Shown here in pieces: positions 1 to 7,063 of a DNA stretch of 11,105 nt. The notes below the pieces were generated by a model. The model was not told where the DNA came from. It did not search any database and saw only the letters and a program-made list of their open reading frames with translations. Source of the stretch: Balneolia bacterium (GTDB taxonomy: Bacteria > Bacteroidota > Rhodothermia > Balneolales > Cyclonatronaceae); the NCBI GenBank assembly GCA_003566395.1, contig PXDL01000450.1, forward strand, positions 1 to 11,105, written 5' to 3'. Both the position numbers and the translations under genes were made by a program. The stretch's first letter is position 1. Every line of letters begins with the position of its first letter.

Positions 1-278
1 CGGGCCGCACTCATCAAATCCGGGTTCATTTTTCGGATGCCAACTACCCCTTGCTTGCCGATCCGGTTTACGGCGGAGATTCGGTCCGTTTCGGTCCCAA
101 TACCGGATTTCGAAAATATTTATTCAATAAACTTTTTGAAGACCTTGGCCGGCAGTGCCTCCACGCGAAGTCGCTTGGCTTCGTGCATCCCGGAACCGGA
201 GAATTTGTTCTTTTTGAATCTCCGCTTCCCGCAGACTTCGAATCGGCCCTCGATGCTCTCAGAGAGTATTGCGTGTAG
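1..278 (+). CDS. RluA-family 23S rRNA/tRNA pseudouridine synthase, C-terminal fragment
   Basis: The gene enters from the left edge; 91 residues plus a TAG stop are visible, reading in frame from base 3. Enzymes of this family isomerise uridine to pseudouridine in 23S rRNA or tRNA in the cytoplasm. The fragment opens with GRTHQIRVH, the conserved RluA-family motif, followed by PLLADPVYGG and then LHAKSLGFVHPGTGE, the typical C-terminal part of the catalytic fold. The catalytic aspartate motif and any S4 RNA-binding domain would lie upstream, outside the window, so the subfamily (RluA, RluC, RluD or YlyB type) cannot be told. An internal TTG at 51 is not a real start, because the family motif is in frame before it. 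gldC follows after 45 bases with no terminator between, suggesting co-transcription. Confidence 0.93.
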   Translation, partial: GRTHQIRVHFSDANYPLLADPVYGGDSVRFGPNTGFRKYLFNKLFEDLGRQCLHAKSLGFVHPGTGEFVLFESPLPADFESALDALREYCV

Positions 279-323
279 TTACGGCCACCGAAACCATCAC
301 CCTGAAATTTTCCGCATTCTATT

Positions 324-656
324 ATGCCTCAAAAAAAACAAATTGATATAACCGTAGAACTCGACGACAAGAACGTACCGGAGAAAATCACCTGGCATGC
401 CGGAGATGCCGGGCTCGATCGTCCCGCTATCTGCCGGGCGATGCTGCTTTCCCTCTGGGATAATGAAAACAAGCAGACCCTCAAGCTCGATCTCTGGACC
501 AAAGATATGACGGTGGATGAAATGAAGCTTTTTTTCTATGAAACGCTCTCCACTATGGCCGACACCCTCGAGACGTCCACCAAAGACGAACGGATTGCCG
601 GCGATATGCGAGATTTTTGCGATTACTTTGCCGAAAAAATGGAAATAAAAAAATAA
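324..656 (+). CDS. gldC: Gliding motility protein GldC homologue
   Basis: This 110-residue cytoplasmic protein has the length and motifs of GldC: an N-terminal VELDDKNVPEKITW strand region, then LSLWDNENKQTL, then LDLWTKDMTVDEMK, and an acidic helical C-terminus. It has no signal peptide or membrane segment. In gliding Bacteroidota GldC is associated with motility, but its biochemical role is not settled. Homologues also occur in related non-gliding bacteria, so motility should not be assumed here. The ATG at 324 is the only sensible start, since the family's N-terminus aligns directly from it; no Shine-Dalgarno sequence is visible, as is common in this group. It sits 45 bases after the pseudouridine synthase and 56 bases before the symporter on the same strand, so the three are probably one transcript. 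No other gld gene is in the window. Confidence 0.85.
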   Translation: MPQKKQIDITVELDDKNVPEKITWHAGDAGLDRPAICRAMLLSLWDNENKQTLKLDLWTKDMTVDEMKLFFYETLSTMADTLETSTKDERIAGDMRDFCDYFAEKMEIKK

Positions 657-712
657 CGGCTCTCTGACCGGTGCCTGAATTTTCCTTCAACCGACCACCC
701 CATCATAGCTAA

Positions 713-2365
713 ATGGCCTTTCATCCCTACGACTACCTGGTTATCGCGCTGTATGCCGTGGTGCTCATTTTCATCGGCTGGCTGGCACAGCGGCGCGGGA
801 ACCGCAATCTTACCGATTATTTTACGGGAGGCAAATCCCTGCCCTGGTGGCTGGTGGGCACTTCAATGGTTGCCACCACCTTTGCCGCCGACACCCCGAT
901 AGCGGTAACGGGCATTGTGGCCTCGGAAGGCTTATCCGGAAACTGGATTTGGTGGAATTTCCTTTTCTCCGGCATGCTTACCGTTTTCGTTTACGCCCGG
1001 CTTTGGAAGCGCGCCGACGTAATTACCGATGTGGAATTCATTGAAAAACGCTATTCGGGCAAACCCGCGGCCTGGCTTCGCGGTTTTCGCGCCATCTATC
1101 TCGCCTTTCCTATAAACTGTATTATCCTGGGATGGGTTACGGTCGGGATGGCCAAGATTTTGTCGGTCGTAACTCCTTTCGACGAATGGACGCTCATCCT
1201 CATTTTGTACGGGCTTACCGGCTTGTATATCACCATTTCAGGTTTGTGGGGCGTAGTGGTAACCGATGTCATTCAGTTTATCATTGCTATGGGCGGCACT
1301 ATTCTGCTGGCCGTTCTGGCCGTTAATCATATAGGTGGAATCGACGCCCTCAAAACCGAACTCGACCTCCAATTCGGCACCGGCCATCACTATCTGGATT
1401 TCATCCCCCTGAACAACCCGGAGCTGTTGATGACGACCTTCCTGATATGGATCGGGATGATGTGGTGGGCGAGCTGGTATCCGGGTATGGAGCCGGGCGG
1501 CGGCGGATACGTGGCGCAGCGGATGTTTTCAGCCAAAAATGAGCGGCATGCTACGGCCGGCACTCTGTTTTTTTATGTGATGCACTTCGCCCTGCGCCCC
1601 TGGCCCTGGATTCTGGTGGCTCTGGTGAGCCTGGTGCTGTACCCCAACCTTGAGGACAAAGAACTTGGCTACCCCATGCTTATGGTTGATCTGCTTCCTC
1701 CGGGACTTTTCGGCCTGCTGGTCGTGGCGTTTTTGTCGGCCTTTATTTCCACGGTTTCCACCCATCTAAACTGGGGCGCTTCGTATGTGGTGAACGATGT
1801 ATATAAACGCTTCATCCGGAAATCCGACACTTTTGAGACGCCGGAAAAAGCCGGCAGTCATTATGTGTGGATGTCTCGGGTTGCCACGCTCGTAATAATG
1901 GGATTTGCCATTCTGGTATCGTGGTTTTTCGACAATGTGAAAGACGGATGGGAAGCCATTCTTGCCCTGGGCGCCGGAACCGGGCCCGTATATCTGCTTC
2001 GCTGGTTTTGGTGGCGCATCAATGCGTGGAGTGAAATAGCGGCTATGGCCGGTGCTGCCGTTGGTGTAATAATTGCGGCTTTTATAGGCATCGACGGACT
2101 TGCCCATACCCTGTTTTTCACGACCGCATTCACAACCGTAATCTGGCTTTCGGTTACTTTTATGACGCGTCCGGCAGATTCCGAAACGCTGCTTTCGTTT
2201 TATGAGAAGGTGCGGCCCGGCGGCCCGGGGTGGAAATGCATTCCTGAGAACGTACGCGCGCAAACGGATGCGGATCCGCTGCTTCTTAACATCGGCCGGG
2301 CATTTGCCGGATCGTTTGCCATTCTCTCGGTAATGTATGCCACGTGGCTTCTTCTGTTTTATTAA
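713..2365 (+). CDS. Sodium:solute symporter (SSS family)
   Basis: This 550-residue inner-membrane transporter has many hydrophobic segments over nearly its whole length, beginning at about residues 7-24 and ending at about 526-548. The N-terminus has the SSS pattern: a first helix, a DYFTGGKSLPWW segment (35-46), then a helix starting MVATTFAADTP. The segment around 340-365 (AFLSAFISTVSTHLN, then VVNDVYKRF) corresponds to the helix that forms the Na2 sodium site. By analogy with vSGLT, A343, S346 and T347 would be sodium ligands; this is a hand alignment. The family couples sodium entry to uptake of sugars, amino acids or other small solutes. The substrate cannot be read from sequence. The ATG at 713 begins directly ahead of the first helix. 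No clear terminator follows the stop. Confidence 0.9.
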   Translation: MAFHPYDYLVIALYAVVLIFIGWLAQRRGNRNLTDYFTGGKSLPWWLVGTSMVATTFAADTPIAVTGIVASEGLSGNWIWWNFLFSGMLTVFVYARLWKRADVITDVEFIEKRYSGKPAAWLRGFRAIYLAFPINCIILGWVTVGMAKILSVVTPFDEWTLILILYGLTGLYITISGLWGVVVTDVIQFIIAMGGTILLAVLAVNHIGGIDALKTELDLQFGTGHHYLDFIPLNNPELLMTTFLIWIGMMWWASWYPGMEPGGGGYVAQRMFSAKNERHATAGTLFFYVMHFALRPWPWILVALVSLVLYPNLEDKELGYPMLMVDLLPPGLFGLLVVAFLSAFISTVSTHLNWGASYVVNDVYKRFIRKSDTFETPEKAGSHYVWMSRVATLVIMGFAILVSWFFDNVKDGWEAILALGAGTGPVYLLRWFWWRINAWSEIAAMAGAAVGVIIAAFIGIDGLAHTLFFTTAFTTVIWLSVTFMTRPADSETLLSFYEKVRPGGPGWKCIPENVRAQTDADPLLLNIGRAFAGSFAILSVMYATWLLLFY

Positions 2366-2622
2366 GCGGCCCAAATAGTTGTAAAGTTTCCACAGCTTTA
2401 TTCAAACTCATAACAGACTTCACAGGCGATATTTTCCAAAAAAATTGGAGAATGCTCACTCACCCTCCCAAGTAATTGATATTAATAGCTATAAAACCAC
2501 CTTCTTAAATGCGGAAATTTCCTGTATTAAATTTTTGTGATTGATAGAGCTATTAAATTATATTAAAAGATGTTTGCCTAAAAAGGGCAACTCCTCATAA
2601 CAAAAAAAAACTTCTATCTCTT
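2366..2622 (+). promoter_or_regulatory. AT-rich upstream region of the secreted cargo gene, weak promoter candidate
   Basis: This 257-base gap precedes the T9SS cargo gene. A GATGTTTG at 2569-2576 matches seven of eight positions of the Bacteroidota -7 box (TAnnTTTG), but the nearest upstream TTG (2541-2543) lies 25 bases away, slightly beyond the usual spacing. A start just after it would give an A-rich leader of about 40 bases, typical of strong leaders in this group. TTAATAGCT (2482-2490) and AGCTATTAA (2548-2556) form a perfect 9-bp inverted repeat 57 bases apart. TTTTCCAA and TTGGAGAA (2432-2452) can form a short hairpin without a T-tract. None of these is decisive. Confidence 0.3.
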
Positions 2623-4044
2623 ATGAAACAGCTATACAGATTAAGCAAAGCAACTTTGGCCGCCTGCGTTTTAATGTTCGGTGCCTCAGCTGCTTTTGCA
2701 CAAGTCAACGAAGTCGCCGTTAAAAGTAACGTTTCCTCTACGCATTACACCCCTGTTCCCGTGCTTAACGATTCTCAGATACTTTGGGAACAACAGCGCG
2801 AGGGTACCGGCGGTATCGTAACCGGATTCTTCGACGGCCTTGGTTCCGGCGCATACAGTGCCGATGACTTTGAACTTGACGAGCCGGCACAGATCACACA
2901 GGTTACCATGCTGGGCTTCCAGAATGACACGACACTCCTCGACGGTATTCTGATCGATTTTACCTTGTATATTTTTGCTAACGATTTCGGTGTACCGGAC
3001 GGCGATCCCACCGATCCCGAATCAGCCCTTCTTGCCCTGACCATGGCTGAAGGCGACCCCGGTTTTGAAGTTATTCAGGATCCCGATCAGGCAAACCTTT
3101 ATACTTTCGTGGTAAACATTCCTGAAGCTCTCGGTACTGAGTTTTTCCTTGCACAGGATCGCTACTGGCTTGTTGCCGCTCCCAACCACGATATGTTTGA
3201 CGCTGCCGGCTCAACACGCTGGAACTGGTCACAAGGTGAAGAAAACCTCAGCCCATTTTACATTATCGATCCGGATGACTTATTCGGTGGCTGCTGTACC
3301 AACTGGACTTCTTCCACTCAGCTCGGCCTCGACTGGTCGTCTTTGGGCCTAACCTTCACCATTGAAGGTATCCCCGGTGAAGCTGAAGATCCTGAACTCG
3401 GAGATTTCTCCCTTATCGCTCCTCCGGACGGAACCGAGCTGACTGTTCAGCAAGGAACCGAAGATCCTGTTGTTGTTGAGTGGGAAGTTTCTGAGAATGC
3501 AGAGGCTTATACATGGGCAATTAACTTTGCCGGTGAAGGCTTTGAAGCCCCTCTTGTCGAGCTGCCTTCAGACGGAGGTGGAACTCAAAACCAGCTCACC
3601 CTTACCACAGGCGCTATCTACGATGTTATGATCGGCCTTGGTGTTGAAGACGGAGATACCGTAGAATTAGAATGGACCGTGTTCGCCTCCCTCGGCGACG
3701 AAAGCCTTCAGGCAGAGCAGGTTTGGGGAATCACCGTAACCGTTGGCGACCCGACAAGCACCGAGCCGATTGAAACGGTAAAAGGTTTCGCTCTTGAGCA
3801 GAACTACCCGAACCCGTTCAACCCTACCACCAACATCAACTTCACCATTCCTGAAGCTTCCGATGTTAAAGTGGAAGTGTTCAACATGCAGGGTCAGCGT
3901 ATCGCTACGCTTGCCAACGGTATGATGAGCGCCGGTTCACACACCGTGGCTTTTGATGCAACCAACCTTTCCAGCGGTATCTATCTGTACAGAATGACCG
4001 CCGGCAACTTCACAGCTACCAACAAAATGATGCTCGTGAAGTAA
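2623..4044 (+). CDS. Secreted protein with type IX secretion C-terminal sorting domain
   Basis: The 473-residue precursor starts with a clear Sec signal peptide: MKQLYRLSK, a hydrophobic core, and AFA before Q27 as the likely cleavage site. Residues about 50-250 look like a beta-rich domain (YSADDFELD near 78-86, then many alternating strands, with a vicinal Cys pair C224-C225 in GGCCTNW). Residues about 260-375 look like an Ig/FN3-type beta-sandwich (FSLIAPPDGTELTV, then VEWEVSENAEAYTWAI). Residues about 388-473 are a T9SS type A sorting domain: FALEQNYPNPFNPTT, VEVFNMQGQRIATL, LSSGIYLYRM and a final KMMLVK. The protein should cross the outer membrane through T9SS and be surface-attached or released after removal of this domain. 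It is very acidic with few lysines, which fits a saline environment. No catalytic motif is recognised. It stands alone, with its own upstream region and terminator. Confidence 0.88.
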   Translation: MKQLYRLSKATLAACVLMFGASAAFAQVNEVAVKSNVSSTHYTPVPVLNDSQILWEQQREGTGGIVTGFFDGLGSGAYSADDFELDEPAQITQVTMLGFQNDTTLLDGILIDFTLYIFANDFGVPDGDPTDPESALLALTMAEGDPGFEVIQDPDQANLYTFVVNIPEALGTEFFLAQDRYWLVAAPNHDMFDAAGSTRWNWSQGEENLSPFYIIDPDDLFGGCCTNWTSSTQLGLDWSSLGLTFTIEGIPGEAEDPELGDFSLIAPPDGTELTVQQGTEDPVVVEWEVSENAEAYTWAINFAGEGFEAPLVELPSDGGGTQNQLTLTTGAIYDVMIGLGVEDGDTVELEWTVFASLGDESLQAEQVWGITVTVGDPTSTEPIETVKGFALEQNYPNPFNPTTNINFTIPEASDVKVEVFNMQGQRIATLANGMMSAGSHTVAFDATNLSSGIYLYRMTAGNFTATNKMMLVK

Positions 4045-4048
4045 AACG

Positions 4049-4083
4049 AACTGGTTTACTCCGGTTTTTTTACCGGAACAGTT
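4049..4083 (+). other. Hairpin directly after the cargo gene
   Basis: TCCGGT (4060-4065) pairs with ACCGGA (4072-4077) around a loop of six Ts. AACTG (4049-4053) can pair with CAGTT (4079-4083) outside it. There is no T-tract after the 3' arm, so alone it is a poor terminator. It may stabilise the mRNA 3' end ahead of the real terminator that follows. Confidence 0.5.
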
Positions 4084-4090
4084 TCAAAAA

Positions 4091-4120
4091 GGAGATCGGA
4101 TTACCCGGTCTCCTTTTTTT
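4091..4120 (+). terminator. Intrinsic terminator of the T9SS cargo gene
   Basis: GGAGATCGG (4091-4099) pairs with CCGGTCTCC (4105-4113) as a 9-bp stem with one T-G wobble and a five-base loop. It is followed at once by seven Ts (4114-4120). This is a classic Rho-independent terminator and separates the cargo gene from the TSUP gene downstream. Confidence 0.9.
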
Positions 4121-4230
4121 ATGCCCATATCCGGCCAACTCCGGTTTCTTATAAAAAGGCGTTTCTCTTTTCTGCTCAACAGCCTACCTTAGCATCGTCC
4201 TTTACCAGAACCACAGCCCGGCACAAACGC

Positions 4231-5079
4231 ATGGAATTCCTTTCCGATATTCCGCTCACCTATTATATCCTCATTTTCCTCATCGGCATATTCGGCGGGG
4301 TGATGGCCGGCTTGCTGGGGGTCGGCGGCGGACTCATTTTTACACCCGTCCTGATTTTTTTATTCGCCGATTCCGTGCAGGATCCGGTAATCTGGATTAT
4401 CGCCACCTCGCTTCTGTGTACGTTTGCCGCTTCGTTGAGCAGCATTAGGAAGCACATTGCCATGCAAAATTTTCACCTGCGCGAAAGCCTGATGGTCGGC
4501 CTCAGCAGCATCGGCGGAACCTGGGCCGGAAAGCAGGTCGTGACCTCCTCCTTTTACAGCGAGACCGAGTTCATTCTTCTTTTCAGTTTGATTTTGCTCT
4601 ACACAGCCTGGCGTTTTGCGTTTAGCCGCCCGGTTTCCTCTAACGGTAGCGGAGATAAAGAAGGCCATGCGGAAAATATTCGCTTAAAAGGACTACAAGC
4701 GATTCTGATTGGCAGCATCGGCGGGTTCTGGGCGGTGCTCGCCGGAGTTGGTGGAGGCATCATCATGGTACCGGCGCTGGTGATGCTGGTCGGCTTGCCC
4801 TATCGCACGTCTATCAGTATATCTTCGGCCGCCATCGTTTTTATTTCATTTTTCGGATGGATGCAGTTCGCTATAGAAACGCCTTCGGGGCCGGGGCTTA
4901 CCTCCCTCACGCTCGGTTATGTGGATGCAGGACTCGCCCTCCCCTTAATTGCGGGCGCACTCATCGGTGCCAATTCGGGAGTGTATGCGGCCTCGGTAAT
5001 CCCCCGAAGAACCATTGAACTAAGTTTTTCAGTTATTACGCTGGTCGTAGCGGCACGTCTTCTGTGGGGTTTGATGTAG
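4231..5079 (+). CDS. TSUP (TauE/SafE, DUF81) family membrane transporter, putative sulfite/anion exporter
   Basis: This 282-residue polytopic inner-membrane protein is of typical family length. It shows the TSUP internal duplication: GLLGVGGGLIFTPVL at 28-42 in the first half and AVLAGVGGGIIMVPAL at 168-183 in the second, each at a membrane segment. Known members move sulfite, sulfonates or other sulfur-containing anions, but most are of unknown substrate, and nothing next to it here points to sulfur metabolism. The short polar stretch at about 132-150 (SSNGSGDKEGH) is the loop between halves. The ATG at 4231 lies directly before the first helix; no clear Shine-Dalgarno sequence is seen. A terminator upstream and 178 bases downstream suggest its own transcription unit. 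Substrate assignment is inference; family membership is secure. Confidence 0.87.
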   Translation: MEFLSDIPLTYYILIFLIGIFGGVMAGLLGVGGGLIFTPVLIFLFADSVQDPVIWIIATSLLCTFAASLSSIRKHIAMQNFHLRESLMVGLSSIGGTWAGKQVVTSSFYSETEFILLFSLILLYTAWRFAFSRPVSSNGSGDKEGHAENIRLKGLQAILIGSIGGFWAVLAGVGGGIIMVPALVMLVGLPYRTSISISSAAIVFISFFGWMQFAIETPSGPGLTSLTLGYVDAGLALPLIAGALIGANSGVYAASVIPRRTIELSFSVITLVVAARLLWGLM

Positions 5080-5174
5080 CTTAAATTCCATCATTTAATA
5101 ATTTGTTAACATGAATCCCTGAATACGCGCCGATAGAGCACAGCAGATAATAGCCAAATCCCATTTTTTTTTAA

Positions 5175-5182
5175 TATTTTTG
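5175..5182 (+). promoter_or_regulatory. Candidate Bacteroidota -7 box for the Na+/phosphate transporter
   Basis: TATTTTTG matches TAnnTTTG at every fixed position and lies 75 bases before the ATG at 5258. No TTG occurs at the expected -33 distance, and the surroundings are T-rich, so a chance match is possible. The rest of the 5080-5257 gap shows no other clear signal. Confidence 0.3.
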
Positions 5183-5257
5183 GTTCTCATTTTAGCCGGT
5201 GTTCCTGAATGCGGCCTATGAGTCCGATATTACTTTAACAGTGCTGATACCAACTTC

Positions 5258-7027
5258 ATGAGTTATACCTTTTTCGACTTTCTGCAGCTCGTAGGTTCGC
5301 TGGGGATATTTATTTTCGGGATGAAGATTTTCAGTGACGGCTTACAGAAAGTTGCCGGAAATAAATTGCGTGCTATTCTGAAAGGGATGACCCGAAACCG
5401 GTTCACCGGCATTCTGACGGGTTTCGGAACAACCACTATCACACAGTCGTCCACCACCACTACGGTAATGGTCGTCAGCTTTGTGAACGCGGGCCTGCTC
5501 ACCTTTGTGGAGTCCACCGGTGTGATAATGGGGGCAAATATCGGCACAACTATTACCGCCTGGATGGTTTCGATATTCGGGTTCAAGTTTCAGATAACGC
5601 CCATCGCCATTAGCCTGATCGGCGTTTTTTTTCCGTTTTTATTTGTCAGCAACCTCAAGCTTCGCAACATAGCCGAGGCTATGATAGGCTTTGGTATTCT
5701 GTTTATCGGCCTGGAGTTTATCAAAGATGCAGTACCCGACATTAATGAAAATCCTGAGATTTTCGCCTTTCTCGACAGCTTCACCGACTACGGGTTTTTA
5801 TCGATCCTGCTTTTTGTAGGAGTGGGAACTGTTTTAACCCTGCTCACACAGTCTTCTTCTGCCGCAACGGCCATCACCCTTGTTATGCTCTTCCAGGGAT
5901 GGATCAACTTTCCCATCGCTGCGGCCATGATTCTTGGTGAAAATATCGGAACAACGGTTACCGCCAATATTGCCGCGATTATCGGGAACGTCCATGCTAA
6001 ACGGGCCGCCCGGTTCCACTTTTTCTTTAATGTGGCGGGGGTCTTGTGGATGCTGCTCATCATCACCCCTTTTCTGCACGGAATTGACTCCGTGATGCAG
6101 TTTTTTAGTCCGGAGTCGCTGTCCGTTTTCTCCGACGACCCGGCCGCCCGCGCCAATGCCACCCTTGCCCTGTCGCTATTTCACACCTCCTTTAATGTGC
6201 TGAACGTAATAATACTCTTCGCATTTGTACCCTTTTTGATCCGGCTTGTGGAACGCATACAAACCGACAAAGGCGGCAGTGACGAGCGTTTTGAGCTGAA
6301 ATACATCAACATCGGGCTGATGTCTTCGTCCGAGCTTTCCATCGAACAGGCGAAGAAGGAAATCAGTCTGTTTGCCAAAATGGTGGAAAAAATGCATTAC
6401 GGCTTCACCGGGCTGTTGTATAAGAAATCCGAGAAGCAGCGGAAATTCCTCAAAAAACTCTCCAAGCGGGAAGAAATTACCGATCAGCTGGAGGTGGAAA
6501 TTGCTGAATATCTGGTTCAGATTTCTGAAAACGCCAATATTTCTTCTCACTCAATCCGTAAAATCCGGAACATGCAGAGCATCATTAACGATCTTGAGCG
6601 GATCGGTGATCTCTATTACCAGATGTCCAAAACGTTTGAGCGCTCGCTTGAGGACGGGGAGCCTATTCCCGGCGAAGCACTTGAAGAACTTCGCGAGATG
6701 ATGGGTGCCGTACACGACGCCATCATCATTATGAAAAACAATATTGATGCGCACACGCATGAAGTGGACCTTGACGCCGCAATTGAGGCCGAACGCCGCA
6801 TTAACGACGTCCGTGATACCCTGCGTGAGGAGCACTATGCGCGTCTTGAGCTGGGCACCTATTCCGTAAAAGCGGGGATCATTTACCTGGATTACCTGAA
6901 CCGACTGGAAAAAATCGGGGATCACATCATGAATGTGAGCGAAGCGGCCGCAGGCAAGCGTTTCCGGATTACGAAAGTTCACAGTCAGGAAACAGACGCT
7001 CCGGTAAAACACAAAACCGAGGAATAA
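5258..7027 (+). CDS. Na+/phosphate cotransporter with C-terminal PhoU-like domain
   Basis: This 589-residue protein has two parts. The membrane part (about 1-335) carries the duplicated NptA/PNaS signature: TQSSTTTT (62-69) with MGANIGTTITAW (91-102), and TQSSSAATA (197-205) with GENIGTTVTAN (227-237). These QSS regions form the substrate and sodium sites in the family. The cytoplasmic part (about 345-565) is helical and PhoU-like, with LERIGDLYYQ (446-455) and RLEKIGDHIMN (549-559), the usual PhoU E-x-x-x-D type motifs. Such fusions take up (or in some settings export) phosphate with sodium, and the PhoU part is thought to regulate activity or signal phosphate state. No pst or pho two-component genes are nearby. 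The last 20 residues are a charged tail. It converges on recQ with 27 bases between stop codons. Confidence 0.93.
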   Translation: MSYTFFDFLQLVGSLGIFIFGMKIFSDGLQKVAGNKLRAILKGMTRNRFTGILTGFGTTTITQSSTTTTVMVVSFVNAGLLTFVESTGVIMGANIGTTITAWMVSIFGFKFQITPIAISLIGVFFPFLFVSNLKLRNIAEAMIGFGILFIGLEFIKDAVPDINENPEIFAFLDSFTDYGFLSILLFVGVGTVLTLLTQSSSAATAITLVMLFQGWINFPIAAAMILGENIGTTVTANIAAIIGNVHAKRAARFHFFFNVAGVLWMLLIITPFLHGIDSVMQFFSPESLSVFSDDPAARANATLALSLFHTSFNVLNVIILFAFVPFLIRLVERIQTDKGGSDERFELKYINIGLMSSSELSIEQAKKEISLFAKMVEKMHYGFTGLLYKKSEKQRKFLKKLSKREEITDQLEVEIAEYLVQISENANISSHSIRKIRNMQSIINDLERIGDLYYQMSKTFERSLEDGEPIPGEALEELREMMGAVHDAIIIMKNNIDAHTHEVDLDAAIEAERRINDVRDTLREEHYARLELGTYSVKAGIIYLDYLNRLEKIGDHIMNVSEAAAGKRFRITKVHSQETDAPVKHKTEE

Positions 7028-7039
7028 TAAGCCCGCAAC

Positions 7040-7063
7040 CGTGTTTGGCTGAAGTCAAACACG
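7040..7063. other. Inverted repeat between convergent genes, overlapping the recQ stop
   Basis: CGTGTTTG (7040-7047) and CAAACACG (7056-7063) form a perfect 8-bp stem, extendable by G-T and C-G pairs to a TGAA loop. The minus-strand recQ stop codon (7055-7057) lies within it. No T-tract follows on either strand, so any terminator role, perhaps for both convergent transcripts, is weakly supported. Confidence 0.4.

Noticed and set aside
37..351. 104-residue open frame on the plus strand
   Set aside because: It overlaps the pseudouridine synthase end and the gldC start in another frame and has no family-like features.
1529..2374. Long minus-strand open frames inside the symporter gene
   Set aside because: They are shadows of a well-supported membrane transporter and their translations show no family motifs.
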